A DNA stretch of 64,000 nt from Aliiruegeria sabulilitoris (GTDB taxonomy: Bacteria; Pseudomonadota; Alphaproteobacteria; Rhodobacterales; Rhodobacteraceae). The stretch is taken from positions 1 through 64,000 of the forward strand of contig NZ_LOAS01000029.1 in the NCBI RefSeq assembly GCF_001558155.1. The letters are read 5' to 3'. Both the position numbers and the translations under genes were made by a program. Within the stretch, counting starts at the first letter, position 1. Every line of letters starts with the position of its first letter. Below, one piece after another: positions 34,832 to 43,604 of this stretch. A model generated the notes under the pieces. That model had not been told where the DNA came from. It did not search any database and was given only the letters and a program-made list of their open reading frames with translations.

Positions 34832-35797
34832 TCAGCCTTTCGCTGCCAGCCACTGCCGGTACTTCTCGGCGTCCCAGTTCAGCAATTCGGCTTCGGCCGC
34901 GTGGCCGATGGCTTCCGGCTCCCACTCTTTTGGCAAACGCCGGAAGATGTCGGACAGGCAAGTGAGCATCGCGCGCTGCACGGAGGTGGCGGACTTGCGG
35001 ATCTGGATGCCTTCGCCGGGGATGACGACCACGGGCGGTTCATCATCTTTATCCGCCGTGGGCAGGCCCGCGCCGAGGAAGACGACATGGTCCGGGTAGT
35101 AGGATCCTTCGGTAATCCAATTGCAGACAGTTTCGTGCCGCGCCATCCAGTTTTCTGTTTTGGCCCAGTCGAAACCTTCCATTGCCGCCCCCGCAGGCGC
35201 GCCACCGACGACATGGGCCGGTGCACGGAAAAGCCGTCCCTCGACACGTTGCATGAGGTTGTCGGTCTCCGCAGTCGTCTCGCCACAAACGATGAGGCCG
35301 TGGTTTTCCAGCAGGAACAGCCGGCTTTCGGGCTTGGCGCGTTTCAGGATTTCAGTCGTCAGCGGCAGGCCGGGCTTCGCATAGGGCACAAAGACCGGGT
35401 TCAAATCTTCCAACTGCCGTTTCGCCACCTTGCGACCGTCGGGCGAGATGACATGGCTGAGCGCCGCCACCGAATGGGTGTGGGCGCAGACACGCCAGTT
35501 GAGTGCGGCGTGGAACGTGGTCTCGATAGAGGGACGCAGCTCGACTTCCGGATCCAGCACGGTTGCCTTGCAGGTTCCGTCGCCCGCGCCATGCGCTTCG
35601 GCATCGGCCGCATTGCGATCCACGGCGACGAAAATCTCCGACGTCACGGCATCGGCCAGCTCGAAGCCGGACGCCTTGATCCACATCACCTCGTCATCCT
35701 TGATCGAGGTATTGCCGCCGGGGCCCTGGATGCAGAGCGGGTCGGCGCCGATCTTGGCCGAGAAAGCGCGGAAATTGTCGGTCAGAAGGTCTTTCAT
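34832..35797 (-). CDS. Class II aldolase/adducin family protein (long form)
   Basis: A 321-residue protein. The aldolase domain (about 1-215) has 'GPGGNTSIKDDEVMWIKASG', 'HTHSVAALSH' (zinc histidines) and 'FLLENHGLIVCGET' (third histidine), the class II aldolase set. A C-terminal extension ('VVVIPGEGIQIRKSATS', 'IFRRLPKEWEPEAI') resembles the extra domain of the RhaD/SDR fusion aldolases. It comes directly before the FGGY kinase. The substrate is probably a ketose phosphate. Confidence 0.85.
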   Translation of the reverse strand: MKDLLTDNFRAFSAKIGADPLCIQGPGGNTSIKDDEVMWIKASGFELADAVTSEIFVAVDRNAADAEAHGAGDGTCKATVLDPEVELRPSIETTFHAALNWRVCAHTHSVAALSHVISPDGRKVAKRQLEDLNPVFVPYAKPGLPLTTEILKRAKPESRLFLLENHGLIVCGETTAETDNLMQRVEGRLFRAPAHVVGGAPAGAAMEGFDWAKTENWMARHETVCNWITEGSYYPDHVVFLGAGLPTADKDDEPPVVVIPGEGIQIRKSATSVQRAMLTCLSDIFRRLPKEWEPEAIGHAAEAELLNWDAEKYRQWLAAKG

Positions 35798-35801
35798 AGC
35801 C

Positions 35802-36189
35802 TCACCTCAGATATTTCAGTGTGACGTCGGGCAGTGGCCTGCCCTCGGAACTAGCGAGTTTCATCACGCCGACTTCGGCGTCGGTGGTTCTGAGAGCTTC
35901 GGCATGGAGCCCGGCGCGCATGAAGACGCTGCGCCGTCATGTTCGAGCATATCGCCCACCACTGGAAGTTTTCGGGCGCAAGCCCAAGTGCCGCTTCAAC
36001 GGCGCGGAATACGGAAAGATTCGGCTTGCCGGAAATCGACTGGATCGCCAGCCGCCGATCGATCCCGGAAAGGGCCTTGATTGCATATGGACAGGGCGCG
36101 CTGCCGTCATGCAGCACGCCCCATTGGTCAACCACGACCGCCTCGATCCCTGCGAGGGCATCCTTCAGCGTGTCGATGGCGACGACCAT
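35802..36189 (-). pseudogene. HAD-superfamily (class IIA) hydrolase, internally deleted and frameshifted
   Basis: The ATG at 36189 starts the normal HAD-IIA opening 'IEAVVVDQWGVLHDGSAP', which holds the catalytic aspartate. After 'DRRLAIQSISGKPN' it jumps to a late part, 'SVFRAVEAALGLAPENF', so about 100 residues are deleted. Then the frame shifts: 'VVGDMLEHD' and finally 'VFMRAGLHAEAL' to 'PDVTLKYLR' stop (35802) lie in other frames. Flanks are intact operon genes, the stop being five bases before the aldolase. It was likely a sugar-phosphate phosphatase of this operon. Confidence 0.78.
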
Positions 36190-36204
36190 TTCCGGATCAG
36201 CCGA

Positions 36205-37140
36205 TCAGGACGGATCGTCCGGGGTCGGCGGCCAGAGCGAGGCGAGGTAGTCCTTGACCTCTTCGGGCTTCATCGCCGGTGCCGCCTTTTCGGCCGCACC
36301 CGGAGGCATGTCGCCGAAATAGAACTGGAAGCCCGGAATGAACTGCCGGCGCTTGCGCAGCGGCATGCCCTCATAGGGGAAGACATCCGAGCGTGCATTG
36401 GCGTTCTTGTCATGGCAAGGCAGCACGTAATCGGCGCGCTTGTCGATCTCCTCGACCGATTTCCAGCCTTCCCAGCTGTTGACGAAGCGCGCGGGCACCC
36501 AGTAGCGCCAGCCCTCCTCCGCATTCGGCTCAAGGTTGCGCTCCTGGAAGATCGCGTCGCCCGCGACAACGATGTCGCCCGCAGAGGTGGCCACGCTCAC
36601 CGCCATATGGCCGACCGAGTGGCCCGGCGTATGGAACATGGTGATGCCCGGCAGCACCTCGCATTCCTGGTCCACGGCCTCGAAAACACAGCCGGTATAG
36701 GGCGGCTCGATGCCCAGGTAGCCACTCTCATAGGTGCGGTAGTAAAGAGGCAGCGGGTTGAACGCCATTTCGATCTCGGCCTTGGGCGCGATATAGCGGG
36801 CGTTCTTGAACTCCTTCATATTCTGGGTGTGGTCCCAGTGCAGGTGCGTGAAGACGATGGCGTCGATCTCGTCGGGATGCACACCAAGCTTCTGTTCCAG
36901 ATGCTCATGGACCTGAAGGCAGCCACGTTTTTGGCACTTGTGGTGATACTTGGTCGCGCGCGGCTCATCGCACAAACCGGTATCGATCAGGATCTTGTGT
37001 TCACCGGTATCGACATAGTGGCAATAGACCGGGTTCCAGATCTTCTTGCCCGCCGGCCCCTTCCAGAAAATATAGGTGCCGAGGTCTCCCTCGAGCCAGC
37101 CTGTGTTGATCGGATAGATCTTGGTTTCGTTCACGCCCAT
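36205..37140 (-). CDS. Metallo-beta-lactamase-fold hydrolase (AHL lactonase-like)
   Basis: 311 residues from the ATG at 37140, chosen because GGAGG lies five bases upstream and 'MGVNETKIYPINTGWLEG' is a typical family start. Dinuclear zinc ligands are present: 'IDTGLC', 'VFTHLHWDHTQNM' (HxHxDH), 'FHTPGHSVGHM', 'VVAGDAIF' and 'VLPCHD'. It resembles N-acyl homoserine lactonases, but its place at the head of a sugar operon behind a GntR-type operator suggests a sugar lactone or ester substrate. Confidence 0.82.
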   Translation of the reverse strand: MGVNETKIYPINTGWLEGDLGTYIFWKGPAGKKIWNPVYCHYVDTGEHKILIDTGLCDEPRATKYHHKCQKRGCLQVHEHLEQKLGVHPDEIDAIVFTHLHWDHTQNMKEFKNARYIAPKAEIEMAFNPLPLYYRTYESGYLGIEPPYTGCVFEAVDQECEVLPGITMFHTPGHSVGHMAVSVATSAGDIVVAGDAIFQERNLEPNAEEGWRYWVPARFVNSWEGWKSVEEIDKRADYVLPCHDKNANARSDVFPYEGMPLRKRRQFIPGFQFYFGDMPPGAAEKAAPAMKPEEVKDYLASLWPPTPDDPS

Positions 37141-37188
37141 GGCGGCCTCCAGAATCGATTTCCTCACCTTTGACATACAAACTTTTCT

Positions 37189-37202
37189 GTTTGCATGCAA
37201 AC
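37189..37202. promoter_or_regulatory. GntR operator palindrome, leftward operon
   Basis: GTTTGCATGCAAAC is a perfect 14-bp palindrome in the gap between the end of the GntR gene and the start of the lactonase-like gene. It matches 12 of 14 bases of the palindrome at 38014-38027. Confidence 0.68.
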
Positions 37203-37230
37203 TGAAACCAAAGATCCACTCCCTGTTCGG

Positions 37231-37905
37231 TCAGTTATGCTTGAAAGCCTCCAGAGCCTGCAGAAAGCTCGCGGCCATGTGTTCTCGCATGCCGTCGGAG
37301 GCCACCTTGGAATCGGCAGAGAAAATGCTCGCCAGAAGTGACTCGTGGCTCTTGGCGGAGGCGATCAGGTCTTTCTCGGAGCCAAACTTCTTGGCCCGGA
37401 ACGGGCCGGTGCGACGGCGAAACTCGGACGCAAGTTCTTCCATGAACGCATTTCCGGTCGCACGGTAGATCGCGTGATGCAGGTCCTCATTGGCATGCAT
37501 GTACTCAACCCGGTCGCCCGCCTCGGCGATGCGGATGCACTTGGCCTGCGCAAGCTCGATCTCCGACCGCGACAGCAATGTCAGCCTCTGCGAGGCCATG
37601 CGAGCGCACATCACTTCAATTTCATACATAACTTCAAATATTTGCGACAGCTCTTCGCGTGAATACTGAGCCACGCGAACACCGCGCTTTTCACCCGCCA
37701 CAAGAATTCTCTGTGCGACGAGCTGGTTCAGAGCTTCGCGAACCGGCGTTCTGGAAACACCAAGCTGTTCGGCCAGGCGCACCTCGTCGACGCGCTCGCC
37801 CGGACTGAGAACGCCGGCGGCAATATCATCTGTCAGGGCCACCACAACCTTTTGAACAGCCGAGACCTTTGGGCCGTTCGGGCCCGTGTCACTACCCCGT
37901 GCCAT
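37231..37905 (-). CDS. GntR-family transcriptional regulator (FCD domain)
   Basis: 224 residues from the ATG at 37905, with AGGAGCG in front. The winged helix is 'LTDDIAAGVLSPGERVDEV' and 'QLGVSRTPVREALNQLV'. The FCD domain has 'EYMHANEDLHHAIYRATGN' and 'AKSHESLLASIFSA' with metal-type histidines. It lies between two operons that each have the same palindrome upstream, so it most likely represses both until a sugar-derived ligand binds. Distances put one site in its own divergent promoter, implying autoregulation. Confidence 0.92.
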   Translation of the reverse strand: MARGSDTGPNGPKVSAVQKVVVALTDDIAAGVLSPGERVDEVRLAEQLGVSRTPVREALNQLVAQRILVAGEKRGVRVAQYSREELSQIFEVMYEIEVMCARMASQRLTLLSRSEIELAQAKCIRIAEAGDRVEYMHANEDLHHAIYRATGNAFMEELASEFRRRTGPFRAKKFGSEKDLIASAKSHESLLASIFSADSKVASDGMREHMAASFLQALEAFKHN

Positions 37906-38013
37906 GAGACGCTCCTTTGTTGTTCTTTGCCTTGGTGGCGCGACTCCTGTTCGCCCACAGGCGCAATCTAGGAGCTTTTTCCCCTCGTGGCAATTTTGTA
38001 TATTTACATTTAT

Positions 38014-38027
38014 GTTTGTATGCATAC
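38014..38027. promoter_or_regulatory. GntR operator palindrome, rightward operon
   Basis: GTTTGTATGCATAC lies in the 150-base divergent gap between the regulator and the ABC operon, 29 bases before the ATPase ATG, in an AT-rich stretch with possible promoter boxes (TTGTAT and TATGCA spaced 17). It is 12/14 identical to the site at 37189. Confidence 0.65.
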
Positions 38028-38055
38028 TCTCTCACCAGCTTCTAGAGGGGACAAC

Positions 38056-39144
38056 ATGCCCAAGATTCGACTGGATGGACTTGTGAAGCGGTACGGCGTC
38101 CTGGAGGTGCTGCACAATATCGACCTGGTCATGGAAGAGAACGAATTCACTGTTCTTGTCGGGCCGTCGGGTTGCGGGAAATCGACGACGCTACGCATGC
38201 TTGCCGGGCTTGATACTGTCAGCGAAGGCGAGATCTATATGGACGACCGTCCGATCAGCCACCTCGAACCCAAGGATCGCGACCTTGCGATGGTGTTCCA
38301 GGACTACGCGCTCTACCCCCATATGAATGTGGCGCGGAACATGTCCTTTGCGCTCAAACTGCAGAAATGCCCGAAGGATGAGATCGACGCCAAGGTGCGA
38401 GAAGTCGCCAAGATCCTCGGCCTGACCGATTATCTGAACCGCAAGCCGGGTGAACTTTCAGGGGGTCAGCGGCAGCGGGTGGCGATGGGGCGCGCGCTGA
38501 CGCGCGACGCCGGCACGTTCCTGTTCGATGAGCCGCTTTCGAACCTGGACGCCAAGTTGCGCGGCCAGATGCGGGCAGAACTCGCGCTGATGCGTCAACG
38601 CGTGAAGAAGAACATGGTCTACGTGACGCATGATCAGGTCGAGGCGATGACCTTGGCCGACCGGATCGTCGTTATGCATGACGGCTTCATCCGGCAGCAG
38701 GGTTCACCCGAAGAACTCTTCAAACGCCCGGCGAACAAGTTCGTGGCCGGTTTCCTTGGCTCGCCGCCGATGAATTTCATGGATGTAACGCTGGAGGAGG
38801 ACGGCGCTGCCTTCCATGCCCGCGGCGACGGCTTCCGTATTGCGTTGCCTGCGGAGCTGGCCGAACGGGCCCGCCGCAAGGGGCATGGCGATCTGACAAT
38901 GGGCATTCGTCCGTCCGATCTCAACTATGACGCCGCCGCCCCCGACTCCACTGCAATGGATCTGCGGGTTTCGATCTCGGAATATATCGGCGCACAATCG
39001 GTGCTGATCTGCAATTGCGGCGAAGCGACTGTGACCGTCGAGGTCAAGTCCGAGACCCCAATCGCGCTTGGCGAAACCCTGCGTTTCGCAGTGCGCCCGG
39101 AAGGGATTCATTTGTTCGACAAGACAACTGAGAAAGCGCTCTGA
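38056..39144 (+). CDS. ABC transporter ATP-binding protein (MalK/UgpC type)
   Basis: A 362-residue ATPase: Walker A 'GPSGCGKSTT', Q-loop 'VFQDYALYPHM', signature 'LSGGQRQRVAMGRAL', Walker B 'TFLFDEPLSNLDAKLRG', H-loop 'YVTHDQ', then a C-terminal TOBE-type regulatory domain ('MGIRPSDLNYD', 'FAVRPEGIHLF'). This is the CUT1 carbohydrate importer type. It is the first gene of the rightward operon, with GAGGGG before its ATG. Confidence 0.95.
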   Translation: MPKIRLDGLVKRYGVLEVLHNIDLVMEENEFTVLVGPSGCGKSTTLRMLAGLDTVSEGEIYMDDRPISHLEPKDRDLAMVFQDYALYPHMNVARNMSFALKLQKCPKDEIDAKVREVAKILGLTDYLNRKPGELSGGQRQRVAMGRALTRDAGTFLFDEPLSNLDAKLRGQMRAELALMRQRVKKNMVYVTHDQVEAMTLADRIVVMHDGFIRQQGSPEELFKRPANKFVAGFLGSPPMNFMDVTLEEDGAAFHARGDGFRIALPAELAERARRKGHGDLTMGIRPSDLNYDAAAPDSTAMDLRVSISEYIGAQSVLICNCGEATVTVEVKSETPIALGETLRFAVRPEGIHLFDKTTEKAL

Positions 39145-39179
39145 GCGCTATGAAATAGGCAATTTGGGAGGAGGACCCT

Positions 39180-40505
39180 ATGCTGAAGACACTTGGAATC
39201 ACCGTAACCGCGACCATGGTGCTGACCGCTACGACCGTTCTGGCTAATCCTTACGAGGAATATGCAGGCACGACGCTCGTGGTGAACTTCCCCTCACATC
39301 CGCACTACAACGCGGTGATGAAGGTGCTGCCCGAATTCACCAAGGAAACGGGTATCGAGGTCGAAGTGGACATGCTCCCCTACCTCAAGATGCGCGAGCG
39401 CCAAACGCTGGAACTGACCCAGGAAGAAGGCGCCTATGACCTGATCACCTATGTGGTGTTCTCCAAGGCCGACTATGTCTACGCTGACCAGCTTGAAAAC
39501 CTGGCCAAGTATTTCATGAACCCGAAACTGGCCGACCCGACCTATGAAGCCGAAGACCTGATCGACGCCTATGTTCAGAATATCGGCGTTGCCGGCGGCA
39601 AGAAGGGCTACCTGCCCGGTCCGACCGGTTCGCTTTTCGGCCTGCCGCAGGGCTCCGAAACGTCGGTTCTCATCTACCGCCAGGACATCTTCGACAAGCA
39701 CGGGCTGAAGGTGCCTGAGAATTACGACGAACTGCTCGACGTGGTCTGCAAGATCCCCGAGCTTGAGCCCGGCATGGGCGGCATGGCTTCCCGCGCGGCT
39801 TCCGGCCACCAGGCCAGCCACGCTTTCCTGCTGCACCTTGCGCCGCTTGGCGGTCGTGTCTTTGACGACGAGTGGAACCCGACCATCAACAACGAGGCCG
39901 GTGTTGCAGCGGCCAACGCACTGAAGACCATCGTGGATTGCGGCCCCGAGGGATCGAGCGCCTTCGGTCCGGCGGAAGCCGCCAATTCCTACGCCAATGG
40001 TCAGTCGGCCATGTTCATGGACTCCATCGCCTTCGCGCCGAACTTCGAAGACCCGGAGAAATCCAAGGTCGTCGGCAAGTCCGGCTATGCAATGCATCCC
40101 GAGGGCGTACGCCGCGGCTCGCAAACCGGTGGTTTCGGCATCGGCATCCCCGCAAATGCGCTCAACAAGGAAGCCGCCTTCCTTCTGGCGCAATGGCTGA
40201 CCTCCAAGCATGGCGACAAGCTCGTGGCGATGGCCGGCGGCAACCCGTCTCGCTTCTCGACCTATGCCGATCCGGAAGTCCAGGCCAAGTACCCCTATGC
40301 GAAGGTCTTCGGCGAAGCGCTTGAATTTGCCGATCCCGACTGGCGCCCGATCATCCCCGTCTGGGGCAAGATCAACGCCGATATCGGCACGACCATGTCG
40401 AAAGTGCTGACCGAGGATCTCGATCCGCAGGAAGCCCTGGACGGCGTTGCCGAGCGGTCCCGCGCGCTGATGGAAGAAGAGGGCTACTACATCTGGCAGA
40501 AGTGA
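39180..40505 (+). CDS. ABC transporter sugar-binding protein (extracellular family 1)
   Basis: A 441-residue periplasmic protein with signal peptide 'MVLTATTVLA' before 'NPYEEYAG'. The fold features 'TLVVNFPSHPHYNAVMKVL', 'KETGIEVEVDMLPYLKMRER', 'YDLITYVVFSKADY', 'GLPQGSETSVLIYRQDIFDK' and 'FGIGIPANALNKEAAF', typical of family 1 solute-binding proteins for sugars or polyols. A GGGAGGAGG ribosome site precedes the ATG. The strong translation signal and the hairpin after the gene fit its expected excess over the permeases. Confidence 0.93.
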   Translation: MLKTLGITVTATMVLTATTVLANPYEEYAGTTLVVNFPSHPHYNAVMKVLPEFTKETGIEVEVDMLPYLKMRERQTLELTQEEGAYDLITYVVFSKADYVYADQLENLAKYFMNPKLADPTYEAEDLIDAYVQNIGVAGGKKGYLPGPTGSLFGLPQGSETSVLIYRQDIFDKHGLKVPENYDELLDVVCKIPELEPGMGGMASRAASGHQASHAFLLHLAPLGGRVFDDEWNPTINNEAGVAAANALKTIVDCGPEGSSAFGPAEAANSYANGQSAMFMDSIAFAPNFEDPEKSKVVGKSGYAMHPEGVRRGSQTGGFGIGIPANALNKEAAFLLAQWLTSKHGDKLVAMAGGNPSRFSTYADPEVQAKYPYAKVFGEALEFADPDWRPIIPVWGKINADIGTTMSKVLTEDLDPQEALDGVAERSRALMEEEGYYIWQK

Positions 40506-40515
40506 TGTAGCGCCC

Positions 40516-40540
40516 GCGGCCCCGTCCTCCCCGGGGCCGC
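40516..40540 (+). terminator. Intergenic hairpin after the sugar-binding protein gene
   Basis: A 9-bp perfect stem (GCGGCCCCG at 40516-40524 with CGGGGCCGC at 40532-40540), 7-base loop, eight bases after the stop. As in the TRAP operon, it probably stabilises the upstream mRNA or attenuates transcription. Confidence 0.65.
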
Positions 40541-40609
40541 AAGAACGAGCCGGGCTGCTTCACGTGGCCCGGTCCCTCCCGGGACATTCAGCCTGCCAGG
40601 AGTAGTCAC

Positions 40610-41521
40610 GTGAACGGCCAGAGTTTCAACCGACTGACACCCTATCTCTTCATGGCCCCTGCGGCCATTATCATGGCAATCGCGCTGTTCTATCCGCTGA
40701 TGTACATGATTTTCGGCAGCTTTCGCTCCTGGGATCCGAGCCAGGTTCTGTCGGAGACGGAATTCATCGGGCTGGCGAATTACACGAAACTCCTGGGAGA
40801 TGAGGCGTTTCTCGAAAGTGTCTCTGTCACGCTGACTTTTGCTGGAACGGTCGTCGTCGCCGAGATGTTCATCGGTGTCGGCCTTGCGCTGCTGCTGGAC
40901 CGCAATATCCGCGGGATGTCGGTGCTGCGCACACTCTTCATCCTGCCGATGATGATCGCGCCGGTCGTTGTCGGTCTGGTCTGGCGCTTCATGTATCATC
41001 CGACGGACGGGGTCTTTAACCGCTGGCTGACCCATCTTGGCCTGCCGCGCGTCGATTGGCTGGGCGATCACGCTCTCATGTCCGTCATCATTGCCGATAT
41101 CTGGCAATGGACACCCTTCATCTTCATCCTGTCTCTGGCTGCACTGCAATCTCTGCCGCGTTCCGCGCTGGAAGCGGCGCGTATCGACGGCGCCACCGGC
41201 TGGCAACAGATCATTCACATCAAGCTGCCGCTCATGGCGCCGGTCCTTATCGTTACCTGCCTGCTGCGCCTGATCGATGCCTTCAAGGTTCTCGAAGTGA
41301 TCCTGGTCATGACGGAAGGCGGCCCGGGCCTGTCGACGGAAATCCTTGCGCTCCGCATCTCTCGCACGGCTCAGGAATTCCGTGAACTCGGCGAAGCGGC
41401 GGCGATGTCCAACTATCTGCTACTCCTGCTGATGGTGCTCACGCTCGGCATGTTCGCTTTCACCCGCTGGCAGGAAGCCCGCGCGCAACGGCTCAACACC
41501 GTCAAGCAAGAGGAGGGCTGA
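40610..41521 (+). CDS. ABC transporter permease (MalF type)
   Basis: A 303-residue protein with six predicted membrane helices. A GTG start at 40610 is used because CCAGGAG lies just upstream and no ATG fits. The ATPase-contact EAA loop reads 'SALEAARIDGATGWQQIIHI'. The N-terminus 'TPYLFMAPAAIIMAIALFYP' is typical. It is three bases upstream of the second permease. Confidence 0.93.
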   Translation: MNGQSFNRLTPYLFMAPAAIIMAIALFYPLMYMIFGSFRSWDPSQVLSETEFIGLANYTKLLGDEAFLESVSVTLTFAGTVVVAEMFIGVGLALLLDRNIRGMSVLRTLFILPMMIAPVVVGLVWRFMYHPTDGVFNRWLTHLGLPRVDWLGDHALMSVIIADIWQWTPFIFILSLAALQSLPRSALEAARIDGATGWQQIIHIKLPLMAPVLIVTCLLRLIDAFKVLEVILVMTEGGPGLSTEILALRISRTAQEFRELGEAAAMSNYLLLLLMVLTLGMFAFTRWQEARAQRLNTVKQEEG

Positions 41522-41524
41522 CAC

Positions 41525-42466
41525 ATGGCCGCCAATAGCCCGTACGACAAGCAGAACCCTGCCTTCTACGCCCTTCTCGTCGCGCTTATCCTCATGTCGA
41601 TCGGCCCCGTGGTGCTGCTCTTCGTGAGCTCCTTCAAACTGGACGTGGACATCATTTCCGGCACCGGTGGCTTGCTCTTCATGCCAACGATCCAGAACTA
41701 CGAGACCGCGCTCTGCGATATCCTCTGGTACGAGCCGGACCATATCGACTATTGCGCCATTCGCTTCGGCGCGGCCTTCGGGAACTCGCTGATCATTGCG
41801 CTGATCTCCACCGCGCTGACCCTGATCATCGGCTGCATGGCGGCTTATGCGCTGGTCCGTTTCCGCTTCATGGGGCGCGAGCCGATCTCGTTCGCCACGC
41901 TCGCCGTGCGCATGGTGCCGCCCGCCGTTCTGCTGGTGCCGGTCTTCGGGTTGTGGAACAACTCCTTCTGCATCGACAACGCCACCATGGTTGGCGGTTG
42001 GATCCGTGACACGTTTGGCGGGCGTGGAGATGTCTGCCTTGCAGGGACGCATTCGGGCATCATCCTGATCTATGTCGCGATGAACCTGCCCTTCGTGATC
42101 TGGATCCTGCAGAGCTTCATCGTCCAGGTGCCGCGCTCTCTGGAGGAAGCCGCGCGCGTCGATGGCGCGGGTCCGTTCCAGGTGTTCTTCCTAGTGGTGC
42201 TGCCGCTGATCAAGCCGGGCCTTGCCGCTGCCGCGATCTTCACTTTCCGGATTGCGTGGAACGAGTACCTGCTGGCCTCCGCGCTGGCCGACCGTGATAC
42301 CATGACGGTTCCGATCCTGATCGTGAACAATACCAGCGAGTTCAACATCGAGTGGGGTGTGATCATGGCCACCGGCATGTTGCTGGCAATTCCGCCGATC
42401 ATCTTCACGCTCTTTGCCTCGCGTCAGATCATCACCGGCATGACCGCCGGCGCCGTGAAAGGGTAA
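41525..42466 (+). CDS. ABC transporter permease (MalG type)
   Basis: A 313-residue protein with six membrane helices and the EAA loop 'SLEEAARVDGAGPFQVFFLV'. The C-terminal 'FASRQIITGMTAGAVKG' is the standard MalG-type end. Periplasmic loops contain an unusual cysteine-bearing insert ('YCAIRFGAAF', 'NNSFCIDNATM', 'GRGDVCLAGTHSG'), not common in the family. It completes the importer with the first permease, two ATPases and the binding protein. Confidence 0.93.
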   Translation: MAANSPYDKQNPAFYALLVALILMSIGPVVLLFVSSFKLDVDIISGTGGLLFMPTIQNYETALCDILWYEPDHIDYCAIRFGAAFGNSLIIALISTALTLIIGCMAAYALVRFRFMGREPISFATLAVRMVPPAVLLVPVFGLWNNSFCIDNATMVGGWIRDTFGGRGDVCLAGTHSGIILIYVAMNLPFVIWILQSFIVQVPRSLEEAARVDGAGPFQVFFLVVLPLIKPGLAAAAIFTFRIAWNEYLLASALADRDTMTVPILIVNNTSEFNIEWGVIMATGMLLAIPPIIFTLFASRQIITGMTAGAVKG

Positions 42467-42470
42467 GTCT

Positions 42471-43589
42471 ATGAGCGGATCGGTTGCGCTCCTTGGCACC
42501 TTCGAGACCAAACCCGAGGAGTTGCATGCGCTCTCGCTGATGCTCGCCGGGCATGGGCTCGCAGTCGCTCCCTTCGATCTCTCTCTTGCTTCCGGCGGTG
42601 AAGTGTTGCCGGGCGAGGAGAAGCTGCGGCGGATGGCGAAGAAGGTCGAGCAGGCCTCCGCCGGTATCGTCGCCGCCGATCCCGGTGCGGTGCTGGCCAT
42701 TGGCGGCGGTACAGGCAGCGAAATGGCATTGCGTGCGATGCGTGCCCTGCCGCTGGGCCTGCCCAAGTTCATGATCACCACGCTGCCCTTTGACCCGCGC
42801 GCAGCACTTGCCGATAACGACGTGACGCTCATCCCGACGCTTTGCGACATTCAGGGCATGAACGCGCCGCTCCGGCGCATTTTCACCCGGACGGCCGCCA
42901 TGGTCGCCGCCGTTGCCAGCCCGCTGCCGGTACATGGCGTGCCGAAAAAGGCCGTCGCGGTCTCGCTCCTCGGCGTCACCCAACAAGCGGGCGAAAAGAT
43001 CCTTGAGCGACTTGTAAAGGCTGGACAGGAGACTGCCACCTTCCATTCCAACGGTTTTGGCGGTGCCGCGCTGGCCCGTTTTGCTTCTCAAGGTGCGCTG
43101 TGCGGCGTGATCGACATGACGGTGAACGAGATCGTGCGCATGCATGTCGCCGGCGCCCATGTGCCGATGCCGACGCGTTATACCTGTGCGGCCGCGCTGC
43201 CGCGGATCGTGCTGCCGGGCACGCTCAACTTCCTCGATGGCGGCATCCGCGATCAGATGCCTGAGGAATACAAGGCGCGCCCGCATTACCGCCAATCGAG
43301 CTATTTCACCCATGTTCAGCTTACCGAAGCGGAGATGGACACGGCCGCCCGTTCGCTCGCCGCGGACCTGAACCAATCGACCGCGCATTGCGAAGTGCTC
43401 GTGCCGATGGGGGGCTTTTCCAGCGAGGACCGCCCCGGCGGCGCCATCGAAAGCCTGGCTTTGCGCGAACAGGCCGCCGAGATCTTCGAGGCGGAGGCGC
43501 GGGCCTATACCGTGACCCGTCTCCCCCATCACATCGCAGACCACGAGACCGCCGACGAGGCCGTCTCGCGTCTCCTTCCGCATCTCTAG
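42471..43589 (+). CDS. UPF0261 family protein (Tm-1-like ATP-binding)
   Basis: A 372-residue protein matching the UPF0261/Tm-1-like family: 'VALLGTFETKPEELHALSLM' at the start, 'GAVLAIGGGTGSEMALRAM', 'KFMITTLPFDPRAALADND', 'AVAVSLLGVTQQAGEKIL', 'TFHSNGFGGAALARFASQG' and 'RPGGAIESLALREQAAEIF'. Plant Tm-1 inhibits a viral replicase, but bacterial members sit in sugar or acid catabolic operons with unproven chemistry. It starts four bases after the MalG-type permease. Confidence 0.88.
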   Translation: MSGSVALLGTFETKPEELHALSLMLAGHGLAVAPFDLSLASGGEVLPGEEKLRRMAKKVEQASAGIVAADPGAVLAIGGGTGSEMALRAMRALPLGLPKFMITTLPFDPRAALADNDVTLIPTLCDIQGMNAPLRRIFTRTAAMVAAVASPLPVHGVPKKAVAVSLLGVTQQAGEKILERLVKAGQETATFHSNGFGGAALARFASQGALCGVIDMTVNEIVRMHVAGAHVPMPTRYTCAAALPRIVLPGTLNFLDGGIRDQMPEEYKARPHYRQSSYFTHVQLTEAEMDTAARSLAADLNQSTAHCEVLVPMGGFSSEDRPGGAIESLALREQAAEIFEAEARAYTVTRLPHHIADHETADEAVSRLLPHL

Positions 43590-43604
43590 ACAGAAAGACG
43601 TCCC

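Noticed and set aside
35821-37173. 450-codon rightward open frame across the lactonase-like gene
   Set aside because: It is the complement of a gene with a complete HxHxDH site and a good ribosome site.
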